A stretch of DNA of 61,781 nt from Variovorax sp. WDL1 (GTDB lineage: Bacteria > Pseudomonadota > Gammaproteobacteria > Burkholderiales > Burkholderiaceae_C), in NCBI RefSeq assembly GCF_001541225.1, contig NZ_LMTS01000026.1, positions 220,410-282,190 on the forward strand, written 5' to 3'. Shown here in pieces: positions 1 through 7,248 of the stretch; within the stretch, counting starts at the first letter, position 1, and each line of letters opens with the position of its first letter. A program made the translations under genes and the position numbers. The notes beneath the pieces were generated by a model. It did no database searches. It saw nothing but the letters and a program-made list of their open reading frames with translations, and was not told the DNA's origin.

Positions 1-134
1 TCGCTCCCTACCGTGGCCCGGCCAGCGTTTGCCTCGGTCAGCGCCCTCGATGCCGCATCTAGCCGCCGGCTCAGGTCTTCCGCCTGGCTTTCGGCGTCGC
101 AGACATCCGCATTCGGGCCGAATAGACTTCGACC

Positions 135-1297
135 ATGAGCGTCGGCCAACACATCCCCTTCGGACTTCGCCCGGACGGTTCGCTCATCGACCCGTTTACG
201 GCCGAGCGGGGTTTAACCTGCAACTGCGTGTGCCCCGGGTGCAGGCTGCCATTGATGGCAAGGCAGGGTGACATCCTGGTCCATCATTTCAGCCACGTAG
301 GCAACAACAACTGCAGGAACGGCCAGACGGCCGCCCTTCTCCTGGCGGCAAAACAAGTTCTTCAGAGCCATCGGCGCATCGAGCTGCCGGAGCTTGTCGT
401 GACCGCAACGGATGAGCCGCGGTTTGGCCGGCCCCGGCAGAAGACTTTCCGCCAGCGGCAGGCTCGTTGGGACTTCGAGACCGTTCAGCTGGAACGGTCC
501 GTCGCAGGACATCGCGCTGACGCCTACGGCATTCGTGCGGACGGCTCTGCGGGCGTCGTGGAGTTCCGAATCACCGCCAAGCCAATGAGCTGAAGCGCGC
601 CGCGTATCGCGAAGCGAACATTCCCGCGGTCGAGGTCGACCTGCGACCCCTCGTCGGCAAAGCCCTCACGCTGGAGGAGCTGGCCAAGGAGGTCTGTGAC
701 AGCCCCGCAAACCGGGAGTGGCTCCATCATCCGGAGGCAGCATCGCTCGAGCGGCAGCTCATGGCCGAACTCCACGCTTTGCGACCCTCGCCTGCACCAG
801 CGCTGGCGCCGTTCAGGAGCGCCGGACCGCCGGTCTTCATGCGCACGGGAACCGACCTCAGTATGCTCGACGCGGAGCGCCTGACCGCCCGCAAGGAGCA
901 CGAGCGCCACCGTGCGCTGACGCCCGAGCAGAAGCTCGCCGAGCTTCAGGCCGCACTGGGCGCGTCGCCGGACGCCTGGCCCGACCTGTTCACGACGGTG
1001 AAGCCCAACTCACGGCCGACCGTCAATGCGCCAGCGCCTCTTTGGCAAGGTGCCCTCTTCCAAGAATTCGTTCTCGGTACCCTCGGGAACGCGCGGAAGC
1101 GCGATTACGGCTTCTCGGCTGCAGCGGTGAACGGCTGGACCTGGGCATTATTCGACGCCTGCCCTGGCGAGTCGATGACTGGCATCATTTCGGAAATGCT
1201 TCGCTTCCTCGGGCATCTTGTCGCTAAGGGCTACCAGCGCTTCTCGGGGGACAAGTACTTCGTCGTGCGTGATTCGCTGCCACCGCCCGGCGGCTGA
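135..1297 (+). pseudogene. CoiA-like nuclease, frameshifted
   Basis: The first frame (135-593, 152 aa) has a CoiA-type N-terminus: a CPGC metal-site motif, then HHFSH, then a nuclease-like segment ADAYGIRADG followed by VVEFRIT. It stops at 591-593. The frame at positions = 2 mod 3 continues without stop from about 572 as HRQANELKRAAYREANIP and runs to 1297, which is the expected CoiA continuation (VEFRIT-HANELKRAAY). A single-base frameshift near 570-583 therefore splits one gene of about 388 codons. CoiA-family proteins carry a PD-(D/E)XK-like fold and are linked to DNA uptake or processing. No good Shine-Dalgarno site precedes the ATG at 135. The 5' end is partly duplicated at 4890-5040, and a second CoiA-like gene lies at 5584. 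Indel decay or sequencing error are both possible. Confidence 0.7.
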
Positions 1298-1308
1298 ACC
1301 TGTCCAGA

Positions 1309-1326
1309 GCCGGGCCCGCTCCCGGC
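1309..1326. terminator. GC-rich hairpin between convergent genes
   Basis: GCCGGG and CCCGGC pair across a 6-base loop in the 33-bp gap between the convergent CoiA-like gene and the 1331-1936 gene. There is no U-run, so it may only assist termination. Confidence 0.3.
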
Positions 1327-1330
1327 CGAT

Positions 1331-1936
1331 TCAAGGTTCCCCAAGCTCGTGCAGAAGTGCTTCAGAGAGCGCGGCCGAAGCCTGCTTTTCAGACAAGCTC
1401 TCAGTCGCGCCTGTGACCTTGAAATCCCAATCATCTGGGTACCGTAGGCCCGCTATTGCTGCAAGCCTGAGGAGGATGGCGAACTTCTGAGCGTGATTGA
1501 GGTTGACGTTTGCGAACCAGCCCTCCTGCAGTTCCACCCACGTGCCCGGCGTCGCTGCGAGTGCCGAACCCTGTGGGAAAAGAGCTTCGACGGATTTGGC
1601 GAAATAGGCTCTGCCGCCGCGCTTGAAGTAGTGACTCTTCCGCTGAAGGTAAACGCTCAAAAGTCCGGGACGATGGTCGCGCAAGCGTTCGACCAGCCAG
1701 ATGTACGCGTCCTTCCCGGAGACCGACTGCTCGACGCGACCGTTGATAGTCGCTGTGGTTGGCGTTGCCCCCGCGCTCTTGTGCTTGGCCATCGGGAAAC
1801 GCTCGTCAAGCACTTCCGCTGCGATAGCAGCAAATTCCTTGTTCCCCTTCGCAAGGGCGTTTGCTTTCAAGGATTCAAGCTCCTCTCGCGTCAGCGAGGG
1901 ATTCCTGGCCCTTGCCTCGAATTGTGCGATGTCCAT
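1331..1936 (-). CDS. hypothetical protein, 201 aa
   Basis: The ATG at 1936 opens a soluble 201-residue protein beginning MDIAQFEARARNPSLTREEL. The N-terminal 50 residues look like a short helical hairpin rich in Glu and Lys. After a Thr/Ser linker (about residue 55-70), a second domain contains Trp and aromatic residues (WLVERLRDHRP, RGGRAYFAKSVEALF, WVELQEGWFANVN). There is no signal peptide or membrane segment. The gene is convergent with the broken CoiA gene. I do not recognise the family; the N-terminal style matches small proteins common on large plasmids. Coding is supported by length, residue composition and the lack of a better frame. Confidence 0.7.
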   Translation of the reverse strand: MDIAQFEARARNPSLTREELESLKANALAKGNKEFAAIAAEVLDERFPMAKHKSAGATPTTATINGRVEQSVSGKDAYIWLVERLRDHRPGLLSVYLQRKSHYFKRGGRAYFAKSVEALFPQGSALAATPGTWVELQEGWFANVNLNHAQKFAILLRLAAIAGLRYPDDWDFKVTGATESLSEKQASAALSEALLHELGEP

Positions 1937-2069
1937 CTGAGAGGTGTTCCTATTTCACGAGGAGCCGAGGACAGACGTTGCCTGGGCGGCGGCGGACTTC
2001 GGAAGCGCCTCGACCTCTCCCTGTGCTTCCATGCGGCTAAGATTTGGCATCACCACCTGGAGACACCGC

Positions 2070-2282
2070 ATGACGCTGGACGAATATACCGAAGCCGCGA
2101 AGAGAATTTATGCGGAGCAGCAGGACCTCGCTCAGTCGATGTCCCAACTCGCGCTCTCGGCCAGAGCGGTGCCGACCAACCCGGAATTTTTGGCTCTCAT
2201 GACCAAGCAGTGGGGGCTCGTGCAGCAAGTGGCCTCGCTGAACACGCAACTGATGATGGGCATCGTGGCTCCGAACAAATAG
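2070..2282 (+). CDS. small hypothetical protein, 70 aa
   Basis: A longer open frame begins at 1944, but its first part is low-complexity and overlaps the divergent promoter region. The ATG at 2070 follows GGAGACACC and gives a compact helical protein starting MTLDEYTEAAKRIYAEQQDL and ending GIVAPNK. It is predicted all-alpha, with Gln- and Leu-rich heptad-like spacing (QDLAQSMSQLALS, VQQVASLNTQL). It diverges from the 1331-1936 gene. No family recognised. Confidence 0.6.
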   Translation: MTLDEYTEAAKRIYAEQQDLAQSMSQLALSARAVPTNPEFLALMTKQWGLVQQVASLNTQLMMGIVAPNK

Positions 2283-2649
2283 GGGCCGGCCGGTCGCCGG
2301 CTGCGGAGATTTATGCCGCAAAGCGTGTGGAGAGGATGTGGTTCTTTGGAGTCCGACCTACATATCAGAAAAGCAGGCGAGATTGTCTTGGCACCGGATG
2401 TTGTGTAAGTAGCTCTGACGCCCAGCATGCAGAGGTCGGTGCTCGTGCCCATATAGGCGGGCGGTCTCATGCCTCCAACGCACCCGTGTGGCCAGGTCCA
2501 ACTTCGCCGACGGTAGAGCCCCCGCACCCAACGACACGGAAAGTGTGGGCACTGCAGGAAGTTCATGGTTCCGCGCTTGGTAACCTTCACGGACAAGCCG
2601 GAGCCTACAAGGCTGCTACCGGAGGTATTCGAAGGCGCCTTGGGCAGTA
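2283..2649. other. gene-poor interval
   Basis: No convincing gene is visible in 367 bases. A minus-strand frame through 2358-2600 has several Cys and Trp residues and could be a decayed zinc-ribbon-like fragment, but it lacks a start, a ribosome site and a stable frame. The GGCCGGCCGG stretch just after 2282 is a GC-only palindrome. Confidence 0.4.
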
Positions 2650-3615
2650 CTAGTTTCCCGTGAGCCGCGCGTCTAAGAATCCAAGCACGTCTCGGGTCGC
2701 CGCTTCTTTCTGTGCTGTGTTTGTCCAGAAAGATGCTCCCTTCTTCACGCAGCCCTTCCTCATCTCGCCAAGTAGTTCCTCGTAATTCGCTTCGGAAAAG
2801 TACTTTCCACCCAGTGCGTACCGACCGTCCGGCTCCACTACAACAGCACAATCCATGTAGTTCTCAACCGTGCTGGCTCGAAAGAGGCGCGTGTTGGCTG
2901 GGTCGCCGTCGAAGCCGTGACTGGCTCCGGCATACACCTTGACCTCAATCTTCCCTCCAGCATTCGCATAGTCCTTGGCAAGTTCTTCGCACGGCTTCAC
3001 GCCGGTGTAATCGTCCCTTTCCCCCAGCGCCATGAAGACCACGCTTGCTGGCTTGGGCTCTCGCGGTCGGGCACTGCAGCTCGGATAGAAAGGAATGGCG
3101 ACGGCGAACCGGTCGCTCTGCTCTGGCAGGTATGTTCGGTCAGCCGCGTAGAGCGCAACGAGCCCACCGCGAGAGAATCCCATGACGGCTATGCGCGCTG
3201 GCAGGTGCGATTGTTCGACCAGAAAACGGCGCGCTGCGAAGGCATCACGCGTTTGCTGCAGTGTCGTCAGCTGACTTTGATTTTCTCCAGTGTTGGAGAT
3301 TCCCCGCGGCCCAAACGTGTCGATGGCAAGGACGGTGTAGCCGCGCTCACTCAGAGCACGCCCGTAGTGGCCTTCTCGGTGGTCTGTCCAGCCGGAGGAG
3401 CCATGTACCAGAACCACGGCCCCCTTTGGAGCGCCGGTGGCTTTGTAGAGCACTCCTTGCAGCTTGCGTGGGGCCCCGGATGCCTCGGTAACCTCAAACG
3501 AAACGGTCTCCCCTCCTCGTGGCTGTGCTACCGCGAGATGAAGGGCATTGAAAGCAAGGATTGATGCGGCGAGAAGTCGCCAGCTTCTCCACGCTACAGA
3601 ATGAAGAACGTGCAT
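2650..3615 (-). CDS. secreted dienelactone-hydrolase-like enzyme
   Basis: The start chosen is the ATG at 3615 because AAAGGAG lies 5 bases upstream and an ideal signal peptide follows (residues 1-31, cleavage after HLAVAQ). The mature part is an alpha/beta-hydrolase of the dienelactone hydrolase type: nucleophile elbow GFSRGG with Ser148, acid in GERDDY (Asp201/202), and His233 in ASHGFDG. The oxyanion loop is probably VLVHGSSGW, residues 68-76. The family hydrolyses esters or lactones; the substrate cannot be told here, and export suggests a periplasmic role. The frame stays open upstream into the next gene (to 4740), but residues encoded by about 3616-3780 look non-coding (Arg/Pro/His-rich), so I treat the enzyme as separate. 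Confidence 0.85.
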   Translation of the reverse strand: MHVLHSVAWRSWRLLAASILAFNALHLAVAQPRGGETVSFEVTEASGAPRKLQGVLYKATGAPKGAVVLVHGSSGWTDHREGHYGRALSERGYTVLAIDTFGPRGISNTGENQSQLTTLQQTRDAFAARRFLVEQSHLPARIAVMGFSRGGLVALYAADRTYLPEQSDRFAVAIPFYPSCSARPREPKPASVVFMALGERDDYTGVKPCEELAKDYANAGGKIEVKVYAGASHGFDGDPANTRLFRASTVENYMDCAVVVEPDGRYALGGKYFSEANYEELLGEMRKGCVKKGASFWTNTAQKEAATRDVLGFLDARLTGN

Positions 3616-3679
3616 CGCCGCTCCTTTGACCGCGCTCTGACGCGCCAGGCGGCATGATGGCCGTTTCGGTGACCTCTGT

Positions 3680-4611
3680 CTAGCTAGAAGGGCAGGATGT
3701 GGGCATGCATCGAGGGGTCGGTGGCTCGGCCTTCGCCCGTCGACTGGCGGATAGCGTTGCGCGTGCGTGGTCAGCGACAGCTTCGCTTGTGGCCATCCAG
3801 TCTGGCGCTCGAGTTCGCTCAGTTCGACGTCCTCCGGGTTGCGGTCAGCCCTGAATCCCTCTCGCAACACGGCTGGCCACCCCAGCGTCTTGGCGAGAGC
3901 CTCGACGGACTCCAGCCCTGCTTTCAAGCGCGGCGCCACGTCCGCTTCGATTTCATGGCCAACCTGCTCGGTCCAGGGTGTCGCGGGCCCTTTGCCCACA
4001 ACGAGGTTTGCGAGGCACTCCACGGTGATGGCATGGACGTAGCCGCTTGGAAACTCGAGCTCGAGGTGCATGTCGTCGAGCGCACCCCACACGCGGTTTC
4101 GCCATTCGAGCCACTTTCTTCGGAGAATGAGTTTGTCGATGTGGGTCTGGAGGTCTGGCGCAGGTTCGTCGTTGCCCCACTTCCAGGGAATGAGGTCGAC
4201 GTTGCGACCAAGGCGGCGCGACTCCTGCCTGATTGCATCCATGACGCGCACGAGTTCGGCCGAGTACGCGTTGTCATCAAAGGTGAGTTTCAGCGGTCCT
4301 TTGCCATGGAACGCAGGATTCAGCTGTGAGCGGAACGATTCGGGTATCGCCCAGGTCGTGTGCCCGAGGCTCACCTCCAGCCTTATGGCGTCCTCGATGC
4401 GAGCGCAGCCTGGGTCCCCGCAGGTGTCGCAGGTGAAGAGGTAGACGTCCGCCCAGCCCCCGGCCCTTGCCGCAGGAAGGAGCACGAAGTCAAAGGCGTA
4501 GCGCTCGTCCGCGTCGAGCACAAGCCCATCGACCAACGGCACGACCTTCAGGCGAACCCGCCCCTCCTCTCCTTCCAGGAAGTAGTTTTCGAACGTCAAG
4601 GCTTGTGGCAT
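3680..4611 (-). CDS. hypothetical protein, probable 3' frameshift
   Basis: The ATG at 4611 is preceded by GAGGGAG, giving a protein that starts MPQALTFENYFLEGEEGRVR. It has a CDTCGDPGC cluster near residue 75 that could bind metal, a GKGPLKL segment, and a Glu/Leu-rich C-terminal half. In the opening frame it lacks a stop and runs into the hydrolase at 3615. In the neighbouring frame the last stretch reads as a credible Ala/Arg-rich tail (VADHARATLSASRRAKAEPP) ending at a TAG at 3682-3680. A one-base shift near 3780 would explain this. Family unknown. Confidence 0.55.
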
Positions 4612-4741
4612 GCGAACTCCCTCTAAAAACCGGCGTGGGCAGTGGGATGCATTGTTCACCAACAGCTCCATGGCCTGGCGCTGGCGGGGCCGGAGCACGC
4701 CAGGCAGAAGCCTCGGTGGCCATTGCTGCTTCGTGCGCATC

Positions 4742-4780
4742 GCGTCTCATGCGTCTCACCGCTTAAGCGGAATGAGACGC
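4742..4780. promoter_or_regulatory. nested inverted repeats upstream of 4611 gene
   Basis: GCGTCTCA occurs twice in tandem (4742-4749 and 4751-4758) and as its reverse complement TGAGACGC at 4773-4780. The centre is a perfect 12-bp palindrome CCGCTTAAGCGG (4759-4770). Symmetry and position suggest a regulator-binding site. A related arrangement is at 9140-9179. Confidence 0.5.
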
Positions 4781-4889
4781 TCTCGAAAGCGCGCCTCCTG
4801 CCCCCCTTGGCCTCCACAGGCATGTTTGCCGTGGGGACGCGACATACCAGCGGATTGTGACGCTGCGCGTTTTCCCGCTTGAGGTCTGG

Positions 4890-5040
4890 CTCCCTTCCGT
4901 GGCCCGGGCCCCGTTTGCCTCGGTCAGCGCCTTCAGGTTTGGACCATGAGCGTCGGCCCCGACGGTTCGCTCATCGACCCGTTTACGTTTACGGCCGAGC
5001 GGGGCACTATTCGGCCCGAATGCGGATGCATGTATTGCGT
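4890..5040 (+). pseudogene. rearranged remnant of CoiA-like 5' end
   Basis: This stretch repeats the region before and inside the start of the gene at 135. CGTTTGCCTCGGTCAGCGCC is identical at 26-45 and 4912-4931, and a 27-bp identity covers 174-200 and 4961-4987. Relative to the original it has lost 8 codons after MSVG, gained a 6-bp tandem duplication (GTTTAC twice), and then carries an inverted 22-bp copy of positions 104-125 at 5007-5028. Beyond this the reading frame is not CoiA-like. It is a non-functional partial duplicate with an internal inversion. Confidence 0.75.
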
Positions 5041-5053
5041 TGCAGTGGCCCGG

Positions 5054-5536
5054 CTAGTCGCGCATCAGCGCGACCGGGCCCGTGAACTTATGAAGGAGCG
5101 TGCCGTCGTGGTGCCACAGGTGGAAGATGGTCGGCTCGGTGCGGCGGATTTGCTTGCCCGCCATCTCCGTGTAGCCGTCCTTGCCCAGGAATCGACACAG
5201 GTCGCCGACATTGTTGGTCTGCAGGACCTTGCGAGGCTCGGCAGGTGGCTTCGTGCCTTCGGGCTGCGGCTTGACCAGTTCGATATCCCACTTGTTCAAG
5301 GCCCAAGCCTTGGGGAATTCGAGAACCAGGCCTCGCTTTTGGGCGAGCGCCTCCACTTCTTGTTGGGTGATGAGCACAGTGCTTCCTTGATGAGAGTTGA
5401 CCCTTTGCCGTATAGCGAAGGTCAGCACGCCCGCGGAATCGCCGGCGCGGATGAATACGAGGGTCGCCCCCCCTTCGTTGGGGGGTTTGGAAGGGGTTAT
5501 CGGCAGAATGAGGGAAAAGTTGAGGGTCGCCGCCAC
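5054..5536 (-). CDS. hypothetical protein, 160 aa
   Basis: The frame starts at a GTG (5536) and encodes MAATLNFSLILPITPSKPPN and onward. It has mixed alpha/beta composition, with a segment LITQQEVEALAQKRG that could be a helix and a KWDIELVKPQPEGTKPP linker. There is no signal peptide, since the N-terminus lacks a charged n-region. It diverges from the intact CoiA-like gene with 47 bp between start codons, so a shared promoter region is likely. The gene ends inside the area next to the CoiA remnant, so the extreme C-terminus could be affected by the rearrangement. Family not recognised. Confidence 0.55.
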   Translation of the reverse strand: MAATLNFSLILPITPSKPPNEGGATLVFIRAGDSAGVLTFAIRQRVNSHQGSTVLITQQEVEALAQKRGLVLEFPKAWALNKWDIELVKPQPEGTKPPAEPRKVLQTNNVGDLCRFLGKDGYTEMAGKQIRRTEPTIFHLWHHDGTLLHKFTGPVALMRD

Positions 5537-5583
5537 AGCCCCGCGCCCCTATCATCCAAGCTACGCCGAACGACTAACCCTCG

Positions 5584-6666
5584 ATGCCTCTGCGCGCTAC
5601 CACCGGTACGACAAACCTGCACGCCTTCGAATTTGAGGAAGGCCAGTGGGAGGAGCTCAAGGCTACCTACAAGCGGCTCGGCTTGACCATGCCCTGTTGC
5701 CAGCGTGCAGCGGTACCCAAGACGAGCCCGCTCGGGAACTATTTCTTTGCGCACGCCCGTAAGGGACCTTGTGCCACCGCCCCTGAAAGCGCCCAGCACC
5801 TCTACTGCAAACAGCTCATCGCGCAGGCGGCGCACGCGGCCGGCTGGACGGTGACCACTGAGCGGCCGGGGGCCTGCCCCACCGGCGAGGCGTGGATTGC
5901 CGACGTCTTCTGCGAGCGCGGCCGTGCCCAGGTCGCGTTCGAAGTGCAGATGTCCCCGCAGCCGCACGCCGAGACGCTTCGGCGGCAACGCCGCTACAGG
6001 GATTCCGGGGTACGCGGCGCCTGGTTCCACGCGCCGATGAAGAGCGGCATTGCGCCGTTGACGGACAAGGAAACCCCGGTCTTCTCCCTCGAGGACTTCG
6101 AGGTCGGCGTGCCGCCCCGGGTCAAAGGATTCCCTCTGGCGCTGCCCGAGTTCGTTGAGGCGCTGCTGGGCAAGCGGCTGACCTACGAGGTGCCTGAATA
6201 CACCCGAACGCTCCACGTCGGATACCTGTTGGGCGAGTGCTGGACATGCAAACGGCAGCTGAAGCACGTCTGCGGGATGCTCGACAGCGCGGAACAACCC
6301 TGGTGGTATCACCCGCTCACCGCTGCTTCTCTTTCCCAGACCCTCGCCGGCGTGCAGGCCGCGCTAAGCTCGAGCGAGCTTGCCGGCCTCGGTCTAAACC
6401 GTATCGAGCAGTATGAAATCAACCTCGGCAGGAGGTCCAAGGCGCCGACAAGCAACATCTGCCTGCACTGCAATGCGCCGCAGCCCAACGAGTACGTCAC
6501 GGAAAAGCTGCGCGCCGCGCTCGGCGCTCCTGGCGAATTGAAGAACCCGCCCGCACGGGTGTCCTCCCTCCTCGGCGCCGCCGTGCTTACCCGCACCGAG
6601 CGCGGGGCAGGCCGCTGGAAGCTGCACGATGCAGCAGCAGTTCCCAGCGGGCACCTCGCTGCCTGA
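5584..6666 (+). CDS. CoiA-like nuclease
   Basis: This 360-residue protein has the full CoiA-type order. An N-terminal zinc-like region (MPCCQRAAVPKTS then NYFFAHARKGPC) is followed by a helical link (ESAQHLYCKQLIAQAAHAAG) and a PD-(D/E)XK-like nuclease core with WIADVFCERGRAQVAFEVQM at about residues 104-123, where Asp and Glu-x-Gln are the likely catalytic residues. QRRYRDSGVRGAWF follows. Two later CxxC pairs (CWTCKRQLKHVC near residue 220 and CLHC near 297) suggest another metal site. CoiA was first known from competence, but many homologues sit on plasmids without competence genes, so its role here is open. It is intact, unlike its relative at 135. Confidence 0.85.
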   Translation: MPLRATTGTTNLHAFEFEEGQWEELKATYKRLGLTMPCCQRAAVPKTSPLGNYFFAHARKGPCATAPESAQHLYCKQLIAQAAHAAGWTVTTERPGACPTGEAWIADVFCERGRAQVAFEVQMSPQPHAETLRRQRRYRDSGVRGAWFHAPMKSGIAPLTDKETPVFSLEDFEVGVPPRVKGFPLALPEFVEALLGKRLTYEVPEYTRTLHVGYLLGECWTCKRQLKHVCGMLDSAEQPWWYHPLTAASLSQTLAGVQAALSSSELAGLGLNRIEQYEINLGRRSKAPTSNICLHCNAPQPNEYVTEKLRAALGAPGELKNPPARVSSLLGAAVLTRTERGAGRWKLHDAAAVPSGHLAA

Positions 6667-6675
6667 ATGGGCAGG

Positions 6676-6702
6676 AAAAAGCCCAGGCGCGAGGCCCGGG
6701 CT
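6676..6702 (-). terminator. rho-independent terminator of NUDIX gene
   Basis: On the minus strand AGCCCGGGC, loop CTCGC, GCCTGGGCT (one wobble) is followed by five U. It lies 9 bases after the NUDIX stop and also between the convergent CoiA-like and NUDIX genes. Confidence 0.75.
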
Positions 6703-6710
6703 GCTTGGAA

Positions 6711-7145
6711 TCAAGCTTGCGCGGCATCCATGTGCTTGGCGTACGCCCACGAGACTTGTTGGTTGTATGCAGCAAAGGGGGACGTGTCCGGGCGCAGCAG
6801 CAGCGCGATGGGCTGCAACGCGACCGCCAGGCCCTCTTCTGCTTGCAAGGCGGAGAGTTCGGGCGCCGGCGCGTTGAGGAGGTACGTTGTCACCAGGAAG
6901 CGCCTGGTACCGTTCTCGCCGCCGCAGGGACCGACGAACAGCGGCACGACGTCGGATGTCCTGACGTCAAGGCCAATCTCTTCCTTCGTTTCTCGCAAGA
7001 GCGCTTGCAGTTCGGTCTCGCCGGGGTCGACCTTGCCGCCAGGCAGGCCCCACTGCGTGGGGTCGTCGCGTCGCGAAACGGCTACGACGTGATTGCCGAC
7101 AACCGCCATGAGACAGACGGCGAGGGGGAGCGACTGGTTGTTCAT
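6711..7145 (-). CDS. NUDIX hydrolase
   Basis: A 144-residue single-domain protein. The complete Nudix box GX5EX7REUXEEXGU is at residues 36-58 (GGKVDPGETELQALLRETKE followed by EIG). WGLPGG directly precedes it, as in MutT-like members. The family cleaves nucleoside diphosphates linked to another moiety; specificity cannot be read from the box. It lies downstream of the DndC-like gene on the same strand, but the 103-bp gap contains an inverted repeat, so it probably has its own promoter. Confidence 0.9.
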   Translation of the reverse strand: MNNQSLPLAVCLMAVVGNHVVAVSRRDDPTQWGLPGGKVDPGETELQALLRETKEEIGLDVRTSDVVPLFVGPCGGENGTRRFLVTTYLLNAPAPELSALQAEEGLAVALQPIALLLRPDTSPFAAYNQQVSWAYAKHMDAAQA

Positions 7146-7152
7146 ACTGGTT

Positions 7153-7176
7153 GCTTTAAGGGAGACTGCCTTAAGC
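7153..7176. promoter_or_regulatory. inverted repeat upstream of NUDIX gene
   Basis: GCTTTAAGG, spacer GAGACTG, CCTTAAGC: 8-bp arms with one extra T, starting 8 bases upstream of the ATG at 7145. An operator is more likely than a terminator because there is no U-run in either direction. Confidence 0.45.
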
Positions 7177-7248
7177 GTGTAGCAAAGGGCATCGCCGCGA
7201 GGTACCGTCGTAGGCGATGGTTAGGGGAGGCACCTGCCGGGGCGACCT

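Noticed and set aside
135..1297. Programmed frameshift in the CoiA-like gene
   Set aside because: No slippery heptamer or downstream pseudoknot is visible at 560-590; indel decay or sequence error is simpler.
1493..2653. 386-codon plus-strand frame
   Set aside because: It lies opposite the 1331-1936 gene and continues through non-coding DNA; composition is not protein-like.
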